A stretch of 64,000 nt of DNA from Pseudeuparius sepicola (GCA_963920635.1 OY987301.1:47653820-47717819); one strand, 5' to 3'. Shown: positions 10,797 through 21,958, numbered from the stretch's first letter. Program-made: numbers and translations. The notes: generated by a model from the letters alone, not told the origin.

Positions 10797-11066
10797 GTGT
10801 AACCCCAGAAAAGGACGAATCAGAAGTGGCACTTGGCTAATTTAAGAGGGCAGAGGGGTATTTTTATGAGGTGGTGGGGACGGAGAGTATTGCTAGGCCG
10901 CCAGATCCTTAGAAAGGTTCAAACATGTCAACATATTTTTCACTATCATTTATTCATTTTGGGTAGGTATACCAATAAAATTAATATGAAAGCAATTAAT
11001 ATTATCTAATGTGTACCGGTAGTAAAATTATATTGTTTTACGAACCATTTATTCTATTTATCTGAG

Positions 11067-11102
11067 CCCAGAAAACCCTTAACCTGACCCCTGTTTTCTG
11101 GG
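11067..11102. promoter_or_regulatory. Subterminal inverted pair of the terminal motif (P-type, copy 1)
   Basis: CCCAGAAAAC at 11067 faces GTTTTCTGGG ending at 11102, a 36-base inverted pair repeating the first nine bases of the element termini. Further direct copies occur at 11660-11671 and 11905-11916. These are candidate transposase binding sites. The same set is present in copy 2. Confidence 0.5.
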
Positions 11103-12159
11103 ACTTGATTATGAAAGCGGAATGCTTGACAACAGCGCGGCGCGGCGCCACAGATTCCGTTCTTGCGGTACTGCCAGATCGTCCAGTCGGGAGCCGGTAA
11201 CCAAGGCAACCCACAAAAATATAATGCAAATTAATTTAGTATAAAATGAAATCGATGATAATTTACTTATAAAAATGTTAGTCCTTGATAGTATTTTGGT
11301 TGATATTAAATTGAAGGCGATAAAAATAGCTAAATGAATTTAAGGAAATTGTCAGGCATAAAAGCTGACGAAGTCCGGCAACGTCGTTCGTGGCCTACGA
11401 CTGACGCGCCACCTAACGCCAGACGCCAGACAGCGTCAGTATGTTCAATTGAGGTTAAACTCCTTATAAAACGTAAACAATAAAACGAAAAACGATTACC
11501 AATTTCTAAGTAAAAAAGCCCAGTATTATTATCATGACTGTGATAAAAGTATCCAAAACAGGGACCAGATAAGGTGTACAATATGTATTCAGCTCAACTT
11601 GACTGCTTGTGTTGTTACTTCGAATACTTCGTTGCTGTATTTACACTAGTGCATTGTGCCCCAGAAAACCCACTTTGTGCTTAGGTTTTGTGACGAAATG
11701 GCCCCGCAATTATTGCTGTGTTCGTGGATGTTCTAACAACACGAGGAATGTTGGGATAAGTTTTTTCAAAATACCTGCTGATGAAAACAGGTAGGTACCT
11801 ATGTGTAGTTTGTCCCTACCTTGTTACCACATTATTATATCCTTAGGTATTATAAATTTTATGTCCTACATAGGTACTACCCCTTTTACTGGAGTATTAC
11901 CTACCCCAGAAAACCCACAAATGGTTTCCTACTGATAATACCTACCTAACTATGGTTTTTAATTTTTTTTCAAGGTGTTATGCATGGACGAGAAAGTGTG
12001 GAAGGCAGGATTTGTTAGAAAAAACACCCACACAGCTTTTTATTAATTATAAAGTTTGTTCAATGCACTTTGAAAATAGTATGTTTGCAAACCAGTCGAA
12101 GTCTGGGCTAAAGAAAACAGCAATACCAACTGTGTTCTCATCATGTAAGTACCTTCATT

Positions 12160-12223
12160 GGTAATTATGGAAATTAGTGTATGCACCGCCCGATTTTCTT
12201 GACATTTTGACCCCATAATTACC
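12160..12223. repeat. 64-bp remnant of the GGTAATTATGG palindrome family
   Basis: It begins GGTAATTATGG and ends CCATAATTACC, and contains ATGCACCGCCCGATTTTCTT, the text of the 463-bp foldback at 59094-59556. It lies in the intron after exon 2 and is present at the same place in copy 2 (45570-45633), so it entered before the two copies separated. Confidence 0.7.
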
Positions 12224-12620
12224 CCTTCATTATTAGATAATAATATGTATTTTTTGCTGATACTTGTAATTTTGCTGCATTTAATTTTTTTTACTAGGTT
12301 ATATCGATGAGGCTTCTTCACAGAGTCCTTCTGTGTCTGTATGCAGCAATTTGACTTTGTTAGAACCTCAACGAGAACTTGATCAACCAGTCTCGATCGC
12401 TCAACCTTTGGATCAACCAAGTACACCCCATCTGTCACAGTCACCTATAGGCGATCTCCACAGCATTACCGAATTTTCAGTTGCATCAAAAGGTAATGAT
12501 ATATATTCACAAACTGTTATTATAGTATACACACCCAAACTAATATGACATCATGCATTATTTGCGATAATTTTTTTTGTCAAAAAAATTATATGTCATG
12601 GAAAGTCAAAAGTGTTTTTA

Positions 12621-12945
12621 GTTGCCGACAGCGAAAGTGACGTTAGATTTCGTGTATTTTTAAGTTGTATAGCATAAAATCTAATAACATTTTACCTGGC
12701 AAAAATTTAGTACAAACATCTCTGTCTTCATTTTAATCATATGATCTTAAAAGCATATGCACTGGAATTATTATTTTTCCCAAGGTTTTCATAACCTATA
12801 AAACAAAATACTGCTTGTAATATCTTATGATTAAAATGAAGACAGACATGTTTGTACTAAATTTTTACCAGGTAAAATATTATTAGATTTTATGCTATAC
12901 AACTTAAAAAAATACAAAATCTAACGTCACTTTCGCTGTCGGGAA
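12621..12945. mobile_element. ~325-bp MITE in an intron of P-type copy 1
   Basis: Inverted repeats of about 120 bases: the left end reads GTTGCCGACAGCGAAAGTGA and the right end is its near complement (TCACTTTCGCTGTCGGGAAC). The whole segment is absent from the matching intron of copy 2 (around 46021-46045), so copy 2 acts as the empty allele. No clean target duplication could be set because the flanks differ. Confidence 0.8.
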
Positions 12946-15292
12946 CCCCCTCTTAAATGTGAAAAACCCGACAATATAAATTGTAATAAATATTAAGTGA
13001 TTCCATATTATAAGTTTGGGTGTGTGTACATATATTGTAATTTTTTGTATTACTTATTTTGTTATTGAATAATTCTATTTTTAGATGCTAGTCAACAAAC
13101 TTCTCTTAGTTTGAGTGCACATAGTCCGAGAAAGCATTCATTAAAGTTACAAATAAAAAAACTCCGAAGAAAGTTGCATCCGAAGTTGGAGCAAGCTGTC
13201 GACAGTGCCGACACTGAAATAAATGACGAACAATTTCTTGCCATTTGTGAGAAAAAACTGTCTGCTTCAATGCTACTATTTGTAAGGCATTATTTAGAAA
13301 ATCCCAAAAAAGATCCACAGGGATATCGGTACTCTTCAGATATGAAACAATTTTCCTTAACAATTTATTTTCTAAGCCCAAATGCTTATAGATTTTTAAT
13401 GAAACCACTTTATTTGCCATCTAAAAGCACTCTTCAAAGAATAACTAGCAAATGGCATATAACTGCAGGTCCTAACAGTTTCATTTTTGAGGTTATTAAA
13501 TCAAAAGCTACAAATTTAGAGGGTTCTTCAAAACAGTGCATTCTTTGTATTGACGAAATGTCATTAAAAATGTTTTTATTTTACAATAGATCTTCCGATA
13601 CCATTTTTGGCTTTCATAATACATTGAAGGAAAAAAGATATGCTCCTGCTAAATATGTTTTAGCTATTATGGCTAGAGCAATATTTGCTAAGTGGAAGCA
13701 ACCAGTTGCTTATTTCTTTATTGATACTTGTTCAGGGGAGGAATTAAAATTTATTATTTTTGAAGCAATAAGGAAACTTAAATCTGTAGGATTACTAGTA
13801 AGTGCGTTAGTGTCTGATCAAGGATCAAATTTTGTACAATTTTCAAAATCAGTTGGTATCTCTCCAAACTCTTCACATTTTTATGTCGATAGCGAAAAAA
13901 TATTTTATATTTTTGATGCGCCGCATCTCTTAAAATCAACACGAAATAATTTTTTCAATTACACATTCGAAACCTCTGAAGGATGTACAAATAAAACGTA
14001 TAGGTATTGACCAAATTTATAATAAACAAAAACATAAGCCTTTGGCTCTTCGGCTGTGTCCAAAATTTACAGATGAACACATTAATTCGAATCCTTTTAA
14101 AAAACTGAAGGTTAGTTTAGCCGTCCAAGTTTTCAGCGCAATGGTAGCTGCGGCACTTAATTCCTTTATTGAATTCGGACAATTCCCCCCTTCGGCAAAC
14201 GCTACAGTGTCATTTGTAGAAAAAATTGATAAGTTATTTGATATCTTAAATTCCTCAAAAATATCAGGCAGTAATACAAGTACAATAGACCTTTCAAAGG
14301 AGCAGATTACCAAGTCGATTTTTTAAAGGAAATGTTTACATATTTTCAGAATATTAAAATTTTAAAACAAAATATAGAGGTTACCAATAAAGTTAAATTT
14401 TTGAAAGGGTGGCAAATCACAATAAATTCATTTTTAGGTCTTTGGGAAAAATTTCATTGTTTAGAGTTTAGTTCCTTATACACTCGACGCTTAAATCAAG
14501 ATTGTCTCGAAAATTTTTTCGGCACTATTAGGCAGCAAGGGGGAAATTGCTTGAATCCAACCCCCATCCAATGCGAAAGGGCTTTCAAAAAATCATTTTG
14601 TTTAAATTATTTCCAACACGCGGATGGGGCTAATTGTATTGAGGATTTTGATTCATTATTGTCATACGTAACCACCGAACATACACAAATTTACAACAAA
14701 GTTGTTGTGGGAAATGCAAGATCTATTTTTTCTGATTTAAGTTCGGTGGCACCAGATTATATTGATTTCGAACTACATGAATCAAATAGTATATCATATG
14801 TTTGTGGATATTTATTAAGAAAGTGCTTGGAACAACATTCATGTGAAGTTTGTATTAAATATTGTAAACGTCATACATTAGGGGATACTGATTTGTTTAC
14901 TTATTTTAAAGCATACAAATCAAGTGGTAACGAAACCTTTGGACATTTATTTTCACCTCCTGATAATTTCCTAAATTATATTAAAACTCTCGAAGTTAAT
15001 TTTTGTACCCTCTTTCCAAAGTTTGCTTTAGAAGAAAATGTTGGTGTGAAATTAAAAAATAAGCTGCAAAACATTTCATATCAACATCCATGCCCTAGTT
15101 TTAATCATGCCTATTTAGTATCCCTTTATGTAAGATTTAGAATCTATTCTTCTTTAAAATGTTTAAATCGTGATATTGTTTTTAATAAAACTAATAAAAA
15201 TTATAAACTTCGAAATTTACATTTATAAGTGCTGCCAGGGGTCATTATTTTTAAAAATTAGGCTAAGTTGATAATGTATAGTGTGCATGTGC

Positions 15293-15345
15293 ATAATATC
15301 ACAGACCTATATAGCTAGCGAAGCTATATATGTCTGTGATAATAT
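15293..15345. mobile_element. 39-bp palindromic micro-insertion with 7-bp direct repeats
   Basis: The core 15300-15338 starts CACAGAC and ends GTCTGTG and is almost fully self-complementary. ATAATAT flanks it on both sides (15293-15299, 15339-15345). Copy 2 of the P-type element has a single ATAATAT at the same point (48383-48389). The insertion therefore made a 7-bp duplication, the same length as those around the P-type copies. Confidence 0.8.
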
Positions 15346-16055
15346 GTACGTAAGTAGTTTATAATATCTTTTGTATTTATAGGTATTATATTTTATATGT
15401 GCTATTGTTTTTGAATTTTTTTTATAGATTTTAGTAATAAACATTTTTGATAAATAACCTTTTTTTACTACCAGTGATACGAAGGTCAACCAATTTTGCA
15501 AATAATAATTGTTATGGATCTATATAAAAAAACAAATTAATTGCCAAGCTATGAGTTTGGACGCAAGTCGATTGAAATATTGTAATATTTCAACCACCCA
15601 AGTAGAATAGTTCACTTGAACCTAAATCATAGTTGTTTCTAATTAATATAGGTAAGTATAAAATAATAAAGAGGAAATATTGTGAAATTTCCATGTACAA
15701 TAAAAAAATGTATTTTTCTCTTTAGTAAAATATTAATATTTATATTTTTTCGTCAGTGAAATACCTACTTAAAATCACTTCTGGAGATTCAAATTTAACT
15801 CGATCTAATCCCAGAAAAAAACTTTACTATTCTAAAAATTAATTTTGCTATATAAAACACAAAATTTTCTATAGCCCGGACCTGATCGTGCCAACGCAAT
15901 GGGCAAGTTCTACTCTGTCCAAAATACGGTGGGCGTGGCCAATGCGCAGATGTCAACGGCGGAGAGTTCATTTCCTATGCGCGAGAGGGGAAATTGGAAC
16001 CGCGACATCAAAGGCGCCGAAAGCAAGTGCCACTTCTGATTAGTCCTTTTCTGGG

Positions 16056-16440
16056 GTGTAACATCCCATATGTATAAAGATAGATATTAATTCTTGAATT
16101 TCGTTCCAATCATTGACCAGAGAATACAATTAGCAGATGATGACGTATACACAGAAATTTGTGGAAAGGGAACAGTTATTTCAAGGATCGATAGTGGTGC
16201 AGGTATAAGAAAAGTAAAATTGGAAAATACTTTATATGTTCCAGGATTTAAGACCAATTTAATATCAATTTCAAAAGCAACACAAAATGGAAAGGTTACG
16301 AAGACTTTGCGGAAATAAGAAATAGAAGAAATGAATTAATTTTAAAAGCAATTAAGAAAGGTCATCTTTATTATTTCCAAAATTATGTAGAGAAAACTAC
16401 TATAAGCAAAGAAAAATTTATGCAGTTTGCAGAAGTGGTA
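16056..16440 (+). pseudogene. Copia protease and downstream gag-pol remnant
   Basis: After the P-type element the copia frame resumes as TSHMYKDRY, a stop, then VPIIDQRIQLADDDVY and ENTLYVPGFKTNLISISKA, typical of the region after the copia protease active site. The following bases resemble the LYYF block before integrase. Stops and shifts are frequent. Confidence 0.7.
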
Positions 16441-16968
16441 TACATTTTAATCAAAAACACCCAATAGAGGGACACTTGATATAAGATCAAAGGAATGCAT
16501 TTTTGTAGATTATTCCAATGAGTGCAAAGCTGACCGTCTTTGGGATATTGAATCTAGAAGAATAGTAGTAAGTAGAGAGATGTAAAGTGTTTAGAAAAAT
16601 CTGACAGAGGAAATATATTTTTGAATGATAAATCAGATGATAATTATGTTATTCTTGATGCTGAATTAAAAGAAAGTTCCAGAAGGGAAGAAAATGTTGA
16701 AAACAGTAACCAAAAAGAAGATAACACAGAAATCATAATACAAAATCCTGAACAAAATAACATTATTCCTCAGATGAATAGCAACCAAAAGTAAGATAAT
16801 GTGAAAATCATAAAACAAAATCCTGAACAAAACAATCCTACCTCAAATAAAAAGAGGTCCTGGTAGACCACAAATCCTAAGAAATGGGACTGTTGGAAGA
16901 TCAAGAAAGAAGTTCAATATAATAAGTGAAGTAGCCGAAGGCAATGAAGAAGTGCAAATAGTGATGAC
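16441..16968 (+). pseudogene. Copia pol remnant between integrase and reverse transcriptase
   Basis: RSKECIFVDYSNECKADRLW and IESRRIVVSRE mark the conserved region C-terminal to copia integrase. The integrase catalytic core is missing, so an internal deletion joins the protease side to this segment near 16440-16480. A Glu/Asn/Gln-rich linker follows and is interrupted at 16961-16968 by a hAT-type insertion. Confidence 0.7.
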
Positions 16969-17750
16969 TAGAGAAGCGAAGGAGGGAACGTTCCCGTTCG
17001 TGCTCGGAGAACGTTCGCGAATGTTCCCTACCCATGTGCGCGCACGTATTCTCAAGAGCACGAAAGAGCACGAAAAGGAACGGTCCCTTGAAAATGCTCA
17101 AAATGCTCGAAACTTCAAGCACAAAAGGAATAGTATGCCTATAAAAAAGAACACGACATGAGAGCTACATTGAAAGTTCAAGCGACGAAAATAGTAGTTT
17201 TAGTCTGCATGATACTAATTCTGGGTATGGGTGTTGAAGATTTTAGCGATTTAGAAGAAGAGACTATTCCTGAAAGTTCAGTGTATGTTGAGTTTGGTGA
17301 TCCGTTAGCTTTATAGATCAATATGTGTTGTGTGTCAGCATATTAATGTGTACCTAGTTAATAAAGAGGTTGTAGCTTGGAGCATTTTATTGTAAGACCC
17401 GTTCTTCCGTATTGACAAAGGCAAGACGGAGACACAAGCGCACTGCGAACTGAGTTAAAAGCGCAAGCTTGCAGATCCCGCCACCATCAAATGTTTGAGC
17501 ATTTTCAGCATTTTGAGCACTTTGTGAATATTCTTGAGCATTTTAGGAACGTGCTCGAGAATTTTCAGAAAAATGAAAATTTTCAGAAAAAACATTTAAT
17601 TGCTTTTTTCTTAACCTCTGAAAGGAGCTGATCATTTTGCTATAAGGAAACACCTATCTATGTCGTTTCTTTTCGTTTATTCTCGTTAGTGCTCGTTCGG
17701 TCTTGCTGAAAATGCTCGAAATATAAATGCTCGAGCATTTTGCATCTCTA
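16969..17750. mobile_element. Non-autonomous hAT-type element, 782 bp
   Basis: The ends read TAGAGAAGCGAA and TTTTGCATCTCTA, imperfect inverted repeats. An 8-bp target duplication GTGATGAC flanks it (16961-16968, 17751-17758), the size made by hAT transposases. The termini hold many short AAATGCTC/GAGCATTT repeats in both directions. No transposase domain is seen. A stray right end of the same family lies at 33015-33112. Confidence 0.85.
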
Positions 17751-18127
17751 GTGATGACAATCCTTCAGTCCAAGAGGGTTTGGCAGGAGAATTCTCTCAA
17801 GAATGGAGAAAAGCTATGAAAATTGAATATGAATCACCGGAAGCAAATAATGCATGCAAAATTGTAAAATTGTAGGAGGTAGATGGGTACTACGAGTAAA
17901 ATACAACACAGATGGAGAAATAGAAAAACATAAAGCTTGTCTTGTAGCGAAAAGCTTTACTCAGAAACCCGGTGTAGATTTCATTCATTTTAGCCATGTC
18001 TGTAGAACTAAATCTAAAAATATATCAGATCAGTAATGGCATACATAAATGGTGACTTATGGTAATGAGAACAAAGTCTAAAGTTAAAAAAATCCTTATA
18101 TGGTTTGAAGCAATCAAGAAGACAGTG
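17751..18127 (+). pseudogene. Copia reverse transcriptase, N-terminal remnant
   Basis: The sequence shows EWRKAMKIEYES, then GGRWVLRVKYNTDGEIEKHK, CLVAKSFTQKPGVDF and, near 18080, KSLYGLKQS. These are consecutive landmarks of copia-type reverse transcriptase, but most of the domain between them is deleted. The copia sequence ends where the Jockey fragment begins. No catalytic YVDD motif and no 3' LTR were found. Confidence 0.75.
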
Positions 18128-18640
18128 TATAAGAAACTGGATACATACCTCCAAACTTTTTCAAAACCATCATCCGCCCCTTCATGATGTATGCCTGTGC
18201 AGCTTGGCAACAAATGGCAAAAACTATCCTTCAAAAACTCCAAGTAATTCAAAATCGATCCCTCCAGAGTCATTACAGGTGCCGAATGGTACTTAGCCAA
18301 CCTACAGACATGAACATCCCCTTCCTAAATGACTATATCAAGGAACTTTCCTAAAAGACCTATACAAAGACGGAAACACATCCAAAGGCACTCAGAAACG
18401 CAACGAACTACATACCAAACCATGACCTGCCTCACAAAAGACCACGACACACTCTCTAACATAACACCCTAGTTACACAAAACTACCCAACAGTCTTACC
18501 TTCTAGCAAACTTCTGACTTCAACTCATCACACCCAAACGCCAAAGGCTTCTTCAAATAGCCTTCACCCCAATACAACCGCCAACTGTCCCACAACATAA
18601 GGCGTAATGACTGTCTGACCTTGAATGAGGAGAGGTTGTA
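18128..18640 (+). pseudogene. 3' fragment of a Jockey-type LINE
   Basis: In the plus frames: YKKLDTYLQTF, then TIIRPLMMYACAAWQQMAK and LQKLQVIQNRSLQ, then IPFLNDYIKEL. This is the conserved C-terminal part of the reverse transcriptase ORF of Jockey-like LINEs. A short 3' UTR follows. It is 5'-truncated against copia sequence and has shifts, so it is inactive. Confidence 0.75.
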
Positions 18641-18891
18641 GTGGTTATGCCCCCAGGAGGTGATTCCCCACACTACCACGCAAATTCCTATTCACGTGGT
18701 GCCCATAAAAGTAGATTAAAAAAAAGTAGATTAGACTTAATCATCTTAATCATCAATGATGCTAACATGGTAAAAGAATCGCGCGTCGAGTGCAAAAAAC
18801 AAAGTTTTGGTGTGTGGAATTAAGCAAAAGCAGTATTTTCTAAGAGCCAAAGGATGATATTTGGTTTCTTAAAGCATGTAAAAGGGCCTCA

Positions 18892-20220
18892 ATGTTTCCT
18901 AAGTTCATAACAGTTGCAGTACCAAAGTCATCCATCAGTGAAAAAATTTCGACATTTGCAAAACAAAAATGGCTAGATTTACAAATCAAAAACCTGTATC
19001 AAAAGCGAAGTAGTTTAGAAATAGAAGCTTACGGACTTTTTAAAAAACTAACTTTTAGACCAACTAATATAGAATTTGAAGTATGGTGTGCATTACAGAG
19101 AAAAATGTTGGTAGTCATAAACACAAAGTTTAAAAACAAATTTTTTTCTGTTGACAATAAACTTAAAGATGTTTTAAAGAAAAACTCAGTGAAGAAATTT
19201 TCTCAGGAAACTGTAGCCATTATCGACAATCAATCTTCTCAATCTTTCGATAAAGCTGAAACAGATCTCTTAAACAAAGGTTTAAAATTTGCATTACCAC
19301 CATATAATAATAATCTCTCAGATATAATTGCTAATATCGAAAGCAACATCTACCTGAATCAATAAAAGGTTTTATTAGAGAAGCATGCAGAAATCAAATT
19401 TCCAAAAATATCCCTAATAAAAAACTATCAGAAGTCAAAACATAAAAGTGACAACAGCATTATTAGAAGATTAGGAAAGAAATATGTTTTTTTATTTAAA
19501 AGCTGACAAAGGTAATAAGGTTGCTATCCTGGATAAAACTGATTATTTTCAACGAATGGATAAACTAGTCGATACAGGTCCTTATAAGAAAATTTCAAAA
19601 AACAATTTACAAACACTAACAACACAGGTTAAACACACGTTTAAAAAAAGGTAACAACTTTATTACTAATAACTTAAAATTTAAACTAACAACAGCAATC
19701 CAACTATGCCCAAACTTATGGTTTACCAATTGTACATAAACCGGGAAAAGCAATGTGACCAATAGTTTCAGCAATAGGATCACCTACTTATGCCTTATCA
19801 AAATGGTTAGCAAATAAATTTGAAAATTTACCAAAAAATCAAACTATTCTTCTATCCTGAATTCATTCGATTTCATTAATAAAATCAAAGACACCGTGCT
19901 TGAAGAAGGCGAAGTTTTAATTTAATTTTATGTTAGTTCGTTGTTTCCTAATGAAAAAAAAACTTCAGAATACAATAATTGCAATAAAGAAATTATCGGA
20001 AAGTTCTTAACTTTGTCAAAACTTTGCATGGACCAATTACTTTCAATACAATATAACTATTATCAACAACTTGAAGGTACCACAATGGGCAATTGCCAAT
20101 GTCCAATTTTGAAACAAAGCTTACAACAAGAATCAGATTATTTTCCAAAAAAATGGTACAGATATTTTATGTAGATGACATATTTGTTGTTTTTGATACT
20201 ATCGGTAAAAGCAGCTGATA
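18892..20220 (+). pseudogene. Penelope-type reverse transcriptase, frameshifted and deleted
   Basis: An open stretch of 157 codons (18892-19365) ends in AETDLLNKGLKFALPPYNNN, the N-terminal block of Penelope-like reverse transcriptases. Downstream come LKADKGNKVAILDKTDY (about 19490), GEVLI followed by SLFPN (about 19910-19950), LEGTTMGNCQCPIL (about 20070) and, around 20150-20200, WYRYF then YVDDIFVVFD in another frame, the catalytic YVDD. At least four stops or shifts separate these blocks. Confidence 0.8.
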
Positions 20221-20363
20221 TCCACAGCATAAAGTGCATGCGCCATTATCATATCGTGCATGTGTCAAATGTAACGTAATGCATCTATAAATTGAAAATC
20301 CTGTTCTTTACGTTAACACTATGTTCGGTTGCTTTACGGTTACGTTACGTCAATCTATAAATC

Positions 20364-20423
20364 CAGCTTTAGACTTCCCTGATGATACTAACATGGTTAG
20401 CGAATCACGTGTCAAGTGCAAAG
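20364..20423 (+). ncRNA. Hammerhead-ribozyme-like motif in the 3' pseudo-LTR
   Basis: The core elements occur in order: CTGATGA (20379-20385), a hairpin CTAAC-ATG-GTTAG (20388-20400), CGAATC, then a self-complementary CACGTG followed by TC. Bases 20414-20423 (AAGTGCAAAG) can pair with 20368-20377 (CTTTAGACTT), with two mismatches, as stem I. The A after GAA is T, and two C residues separate stem I from the core, so this copy is probably a decayed ribozyme. Minimal hammerheads with very short stem III are known from Penelope-like elements. Confidence 0.55.
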
Positions 20424-20460
20424 TTTTGGTGTGTGGAATTAAGCAAAAGAAGTACCTATA

Positions 20461-20720
20461 TCATGTACATGAAGTAAAGTATCACTCTATAACAAAAAAA
20501 AAGTACTAGTGTAATTTCGTGTAGGAGACTTCTTGTTATAGAAACATTTTAATATTATTTAATTAGCTAAAAAAATTTCAAGGGCAATTTTGATGAACAT
20601 GTGGAATAAGTATACCTCCATCATGTATTTTATCATTTTAGAACATCAATAAGAAAATGTTGCGTAACAAAACTACACTCCAAATGAAAATAATGGACAG
20701 AAAAGTGCTTCGAAACTTAC
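20461..20720. other. Intronic AT-rich DNA
   Basis: No element end or further ARL6IP1 exon was recognised here, although the gene must continue in this direction. Confidence 0.5.
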
Positions 20721-20974
20721 CAGCTTAGGATTGGTCACTCTCATCCTACAATACGAAGAAACCAACAACTCAGCTTTAGTTTTGTACAAGATGATGTTGG
20801 TACAAATTTCCTCATATTGTTTTTGTTTCTCGGTAGTCCACGGTTCAAATTTAAATAACGGTGCTATCATTGGTAGCAGGTAGTCTCCAATGGTAATAAA
20901 TAGTCCGATAAGTGATATTACTGCTAGTATATTTGGGTCCATGATCCATATTATCATGAAAAGCAAGGTGCTTC
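20721..20974 (-). CDS. ARL6IP1: ARL6IP1, third coding exon (membrane and conserved core)
   Basis: A 254-base minus-strand exon bounded by a TTTTCTTAG acceptor (first exon base 20974) and a GTAAGT donor (20720-20715). It encodes LFMIIWIMDPNILAVISLIG (a hydrophobic hairpin), GDYLLPMIAP, then KFEPWTTEKQKQYEEICTNI, ending MRVTNPKL. This matches ADP-ribosylation-factor-like 6 interacting protein 1, where a DP-x-V/I-L segment, a DYLVP motif and a W-T-x-E-x-Q-x-x-x-x-E-I-C block occur in this order. The protein is a reticulon-like hairpin protein that shapes ER tubules. The exon begins in phase 1 and fits the exon ending at 33264. The C-terminal membrane part expected after PKL was not found in the window. 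Confidence 0.88.
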
Positions 20975-21102
20975 CTAAGAAAACAAAACAATAAACAACA
21001 TATTGTTATGTTAGGACAAAAGTTATTACTGACAAGTTGGTTCTTACCCCAGACAAATCACTAGACCAACAATAAGAAATAGCTTTGTAACCATTCAACA
21101 TA

Positions 21103-21626
21103 CAGTGTGTTTCACTTTAAGTGGCGACAATTCATTATTTTCTAAGGGGTCGAAAACTTTTTTTGGAAACATAGTACTCCGAAAGCTCTACATCCTGGTA
21201 TGCATTATTTTAAGATTTGTCTTTTCCATATTAGGCATTTTTTACAAAAAAAAAGCAATAGCTCTATCGATTTAGACACAAATCCCAAGTTTCAATATGG
21301 TTACTTATACCGAGTGATCACAACTTAAGTATAAAAAATGAAAAAATCTACTTTTTGAGAGTGCCTTGTGTATACGCTACTGAATGTCTTGCAAATATTA
21401 GATTGCCACTGAATTAAGAGTAACATCAATAATTGACAAAATATCATCTGCACCATTTTTGGAGTCTTTTTTGTTATTGTAGTAGGCTATGGAAAAGGCA
21501 AATCTTAAAATAATGCATAACAGGATGTAGAGCTTTCGGAGTACTATATTTATAAAAAAGTTTTCACAAATCGGCCAACCCTTTATAAAATAATAAATTG
21601 TAGCCACTTAAAGTGGAGACACACTA
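21103..21626. mobile_element. ~524-bp mariner-type MITE
   Basis: The left end reads CAGTGTGTTTCACTTTAAGT and the right end is its near complement (ACTTAAAGTGGAGACACACT), with TA on both sides. The arms extend at least 130 bases and contain the pair CTCCGAAAGCTCTACATCCT and its complement. No coding sequence. It lies in the ARL6IP1 intron. Confidence 0.8.
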
Positions 21627-21628
21627 TA

Positions 21629-21958
21629 TGTGACACTGTATATAATACTAAATCAAAACAAATATTTGATTAGGTGCATGGGCTAATTCCATTGCCAATG
21701 GCGGTTTTTCTTACATTCCACGCATGTTTCGTGTCCCATTGTTCAAAATTATAATACTAGTACACAAGTATAACCTTTTTAGAGTTATAGCAAAACATTT
21801 GCACCCATGTCACACTTGCGGGGAATCAATAACATCGAATGCGCACCCAGTTAAATCAAAAAACAAGAACAAAGAACAGTTGATTGCGTGACTTCCATGG
21901 TATTTCCAGATAATGTGATAGCAAAATCAATATTTTACAAATTTCAACTATTTATATA
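21629..21958. other. Intronic spacer
   Basis: Nothing recognisable in about 330 bases between two DNA elements. Confidence 0.4.

Larger units (their letters stand above)
11698..15228 (+). pseudogene. P-type (THAP9-like) transposase gene, copy 1
   Basis: Four exons can be followed by canonical splice sites and phase. Exon 1 ends at 11790 and encodes the first half of a THAP zinc finger (YCCVRGCSNN, then ISFFKIPADENR). Exon 2, 11975-12144, completes it (VCSMHFE). Exon 3 is 12298-12492, a Ser/Gln/Pro-rich linker. Exon 4 is 13085-15228, the catalytic part. Family landmarks are CIDEMSLK, VSDQGSNF, IFDAPHLLKSTRNN and LNQDCLENFFGTIRQQGGN. Three lesions are visible: the likely start ATG (11698) is one base out of frame with the THAP codons, a +1 shift lies near 13990-14003, and a -1 shift in a T run near 14320 brings the frame back. 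All three are shared with copy 2. The product would bind and cut element ends in the nucleus, but this copy should not encode it intact. Confidence 0.85.
10804..16055 (+). mobile_element. P-type transposon, copy 1 (5252 bp)
   Basis: Terminal inverted repeats of about 31 bases begin CCCAGAAAAGGAC and end GTCCTTTTCTGGG, with one internal mismatch. A 7-bp target duplication GTGTAAC flanks it (10797-10803 and 16056-16062), and deleting the element restores the copia protease motif DNGVTSHM. It carries a spliced THAP-domain transposase gene. The CCCAGAAAA end motif is repeated inside the left part (11067, inverted at 11093, 11660, 11905). Compared with copy 2 it has two extra insertions, at 12621-12945 and 15300-15345. 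Confidence 0.9.
18735..20460 (+). mobile_element. Decayed Penelope-like element with flanking repeats
   Basis: The body 18892-20220 holds a Penelope-type reverse transcriptase in pieces. Related repeats flank it: about 18735-18840 and 20370-20460 share TAACATGG, then GAATC, GTGCAAA, and AAGTTTTGGTGTGTGGAATT. This fits the pseudo-LTR ends of Penelope-like elements. The GIY-YIG endonuclease part expected downstream of the reverse transcriptase is missing. Confidence 0.75.

Noticed and set aside
16952..17161. 69-codon frame across 16969
   Set aside because: It spans the junction between copia and the hAT-type insertion, so it is chimeric.
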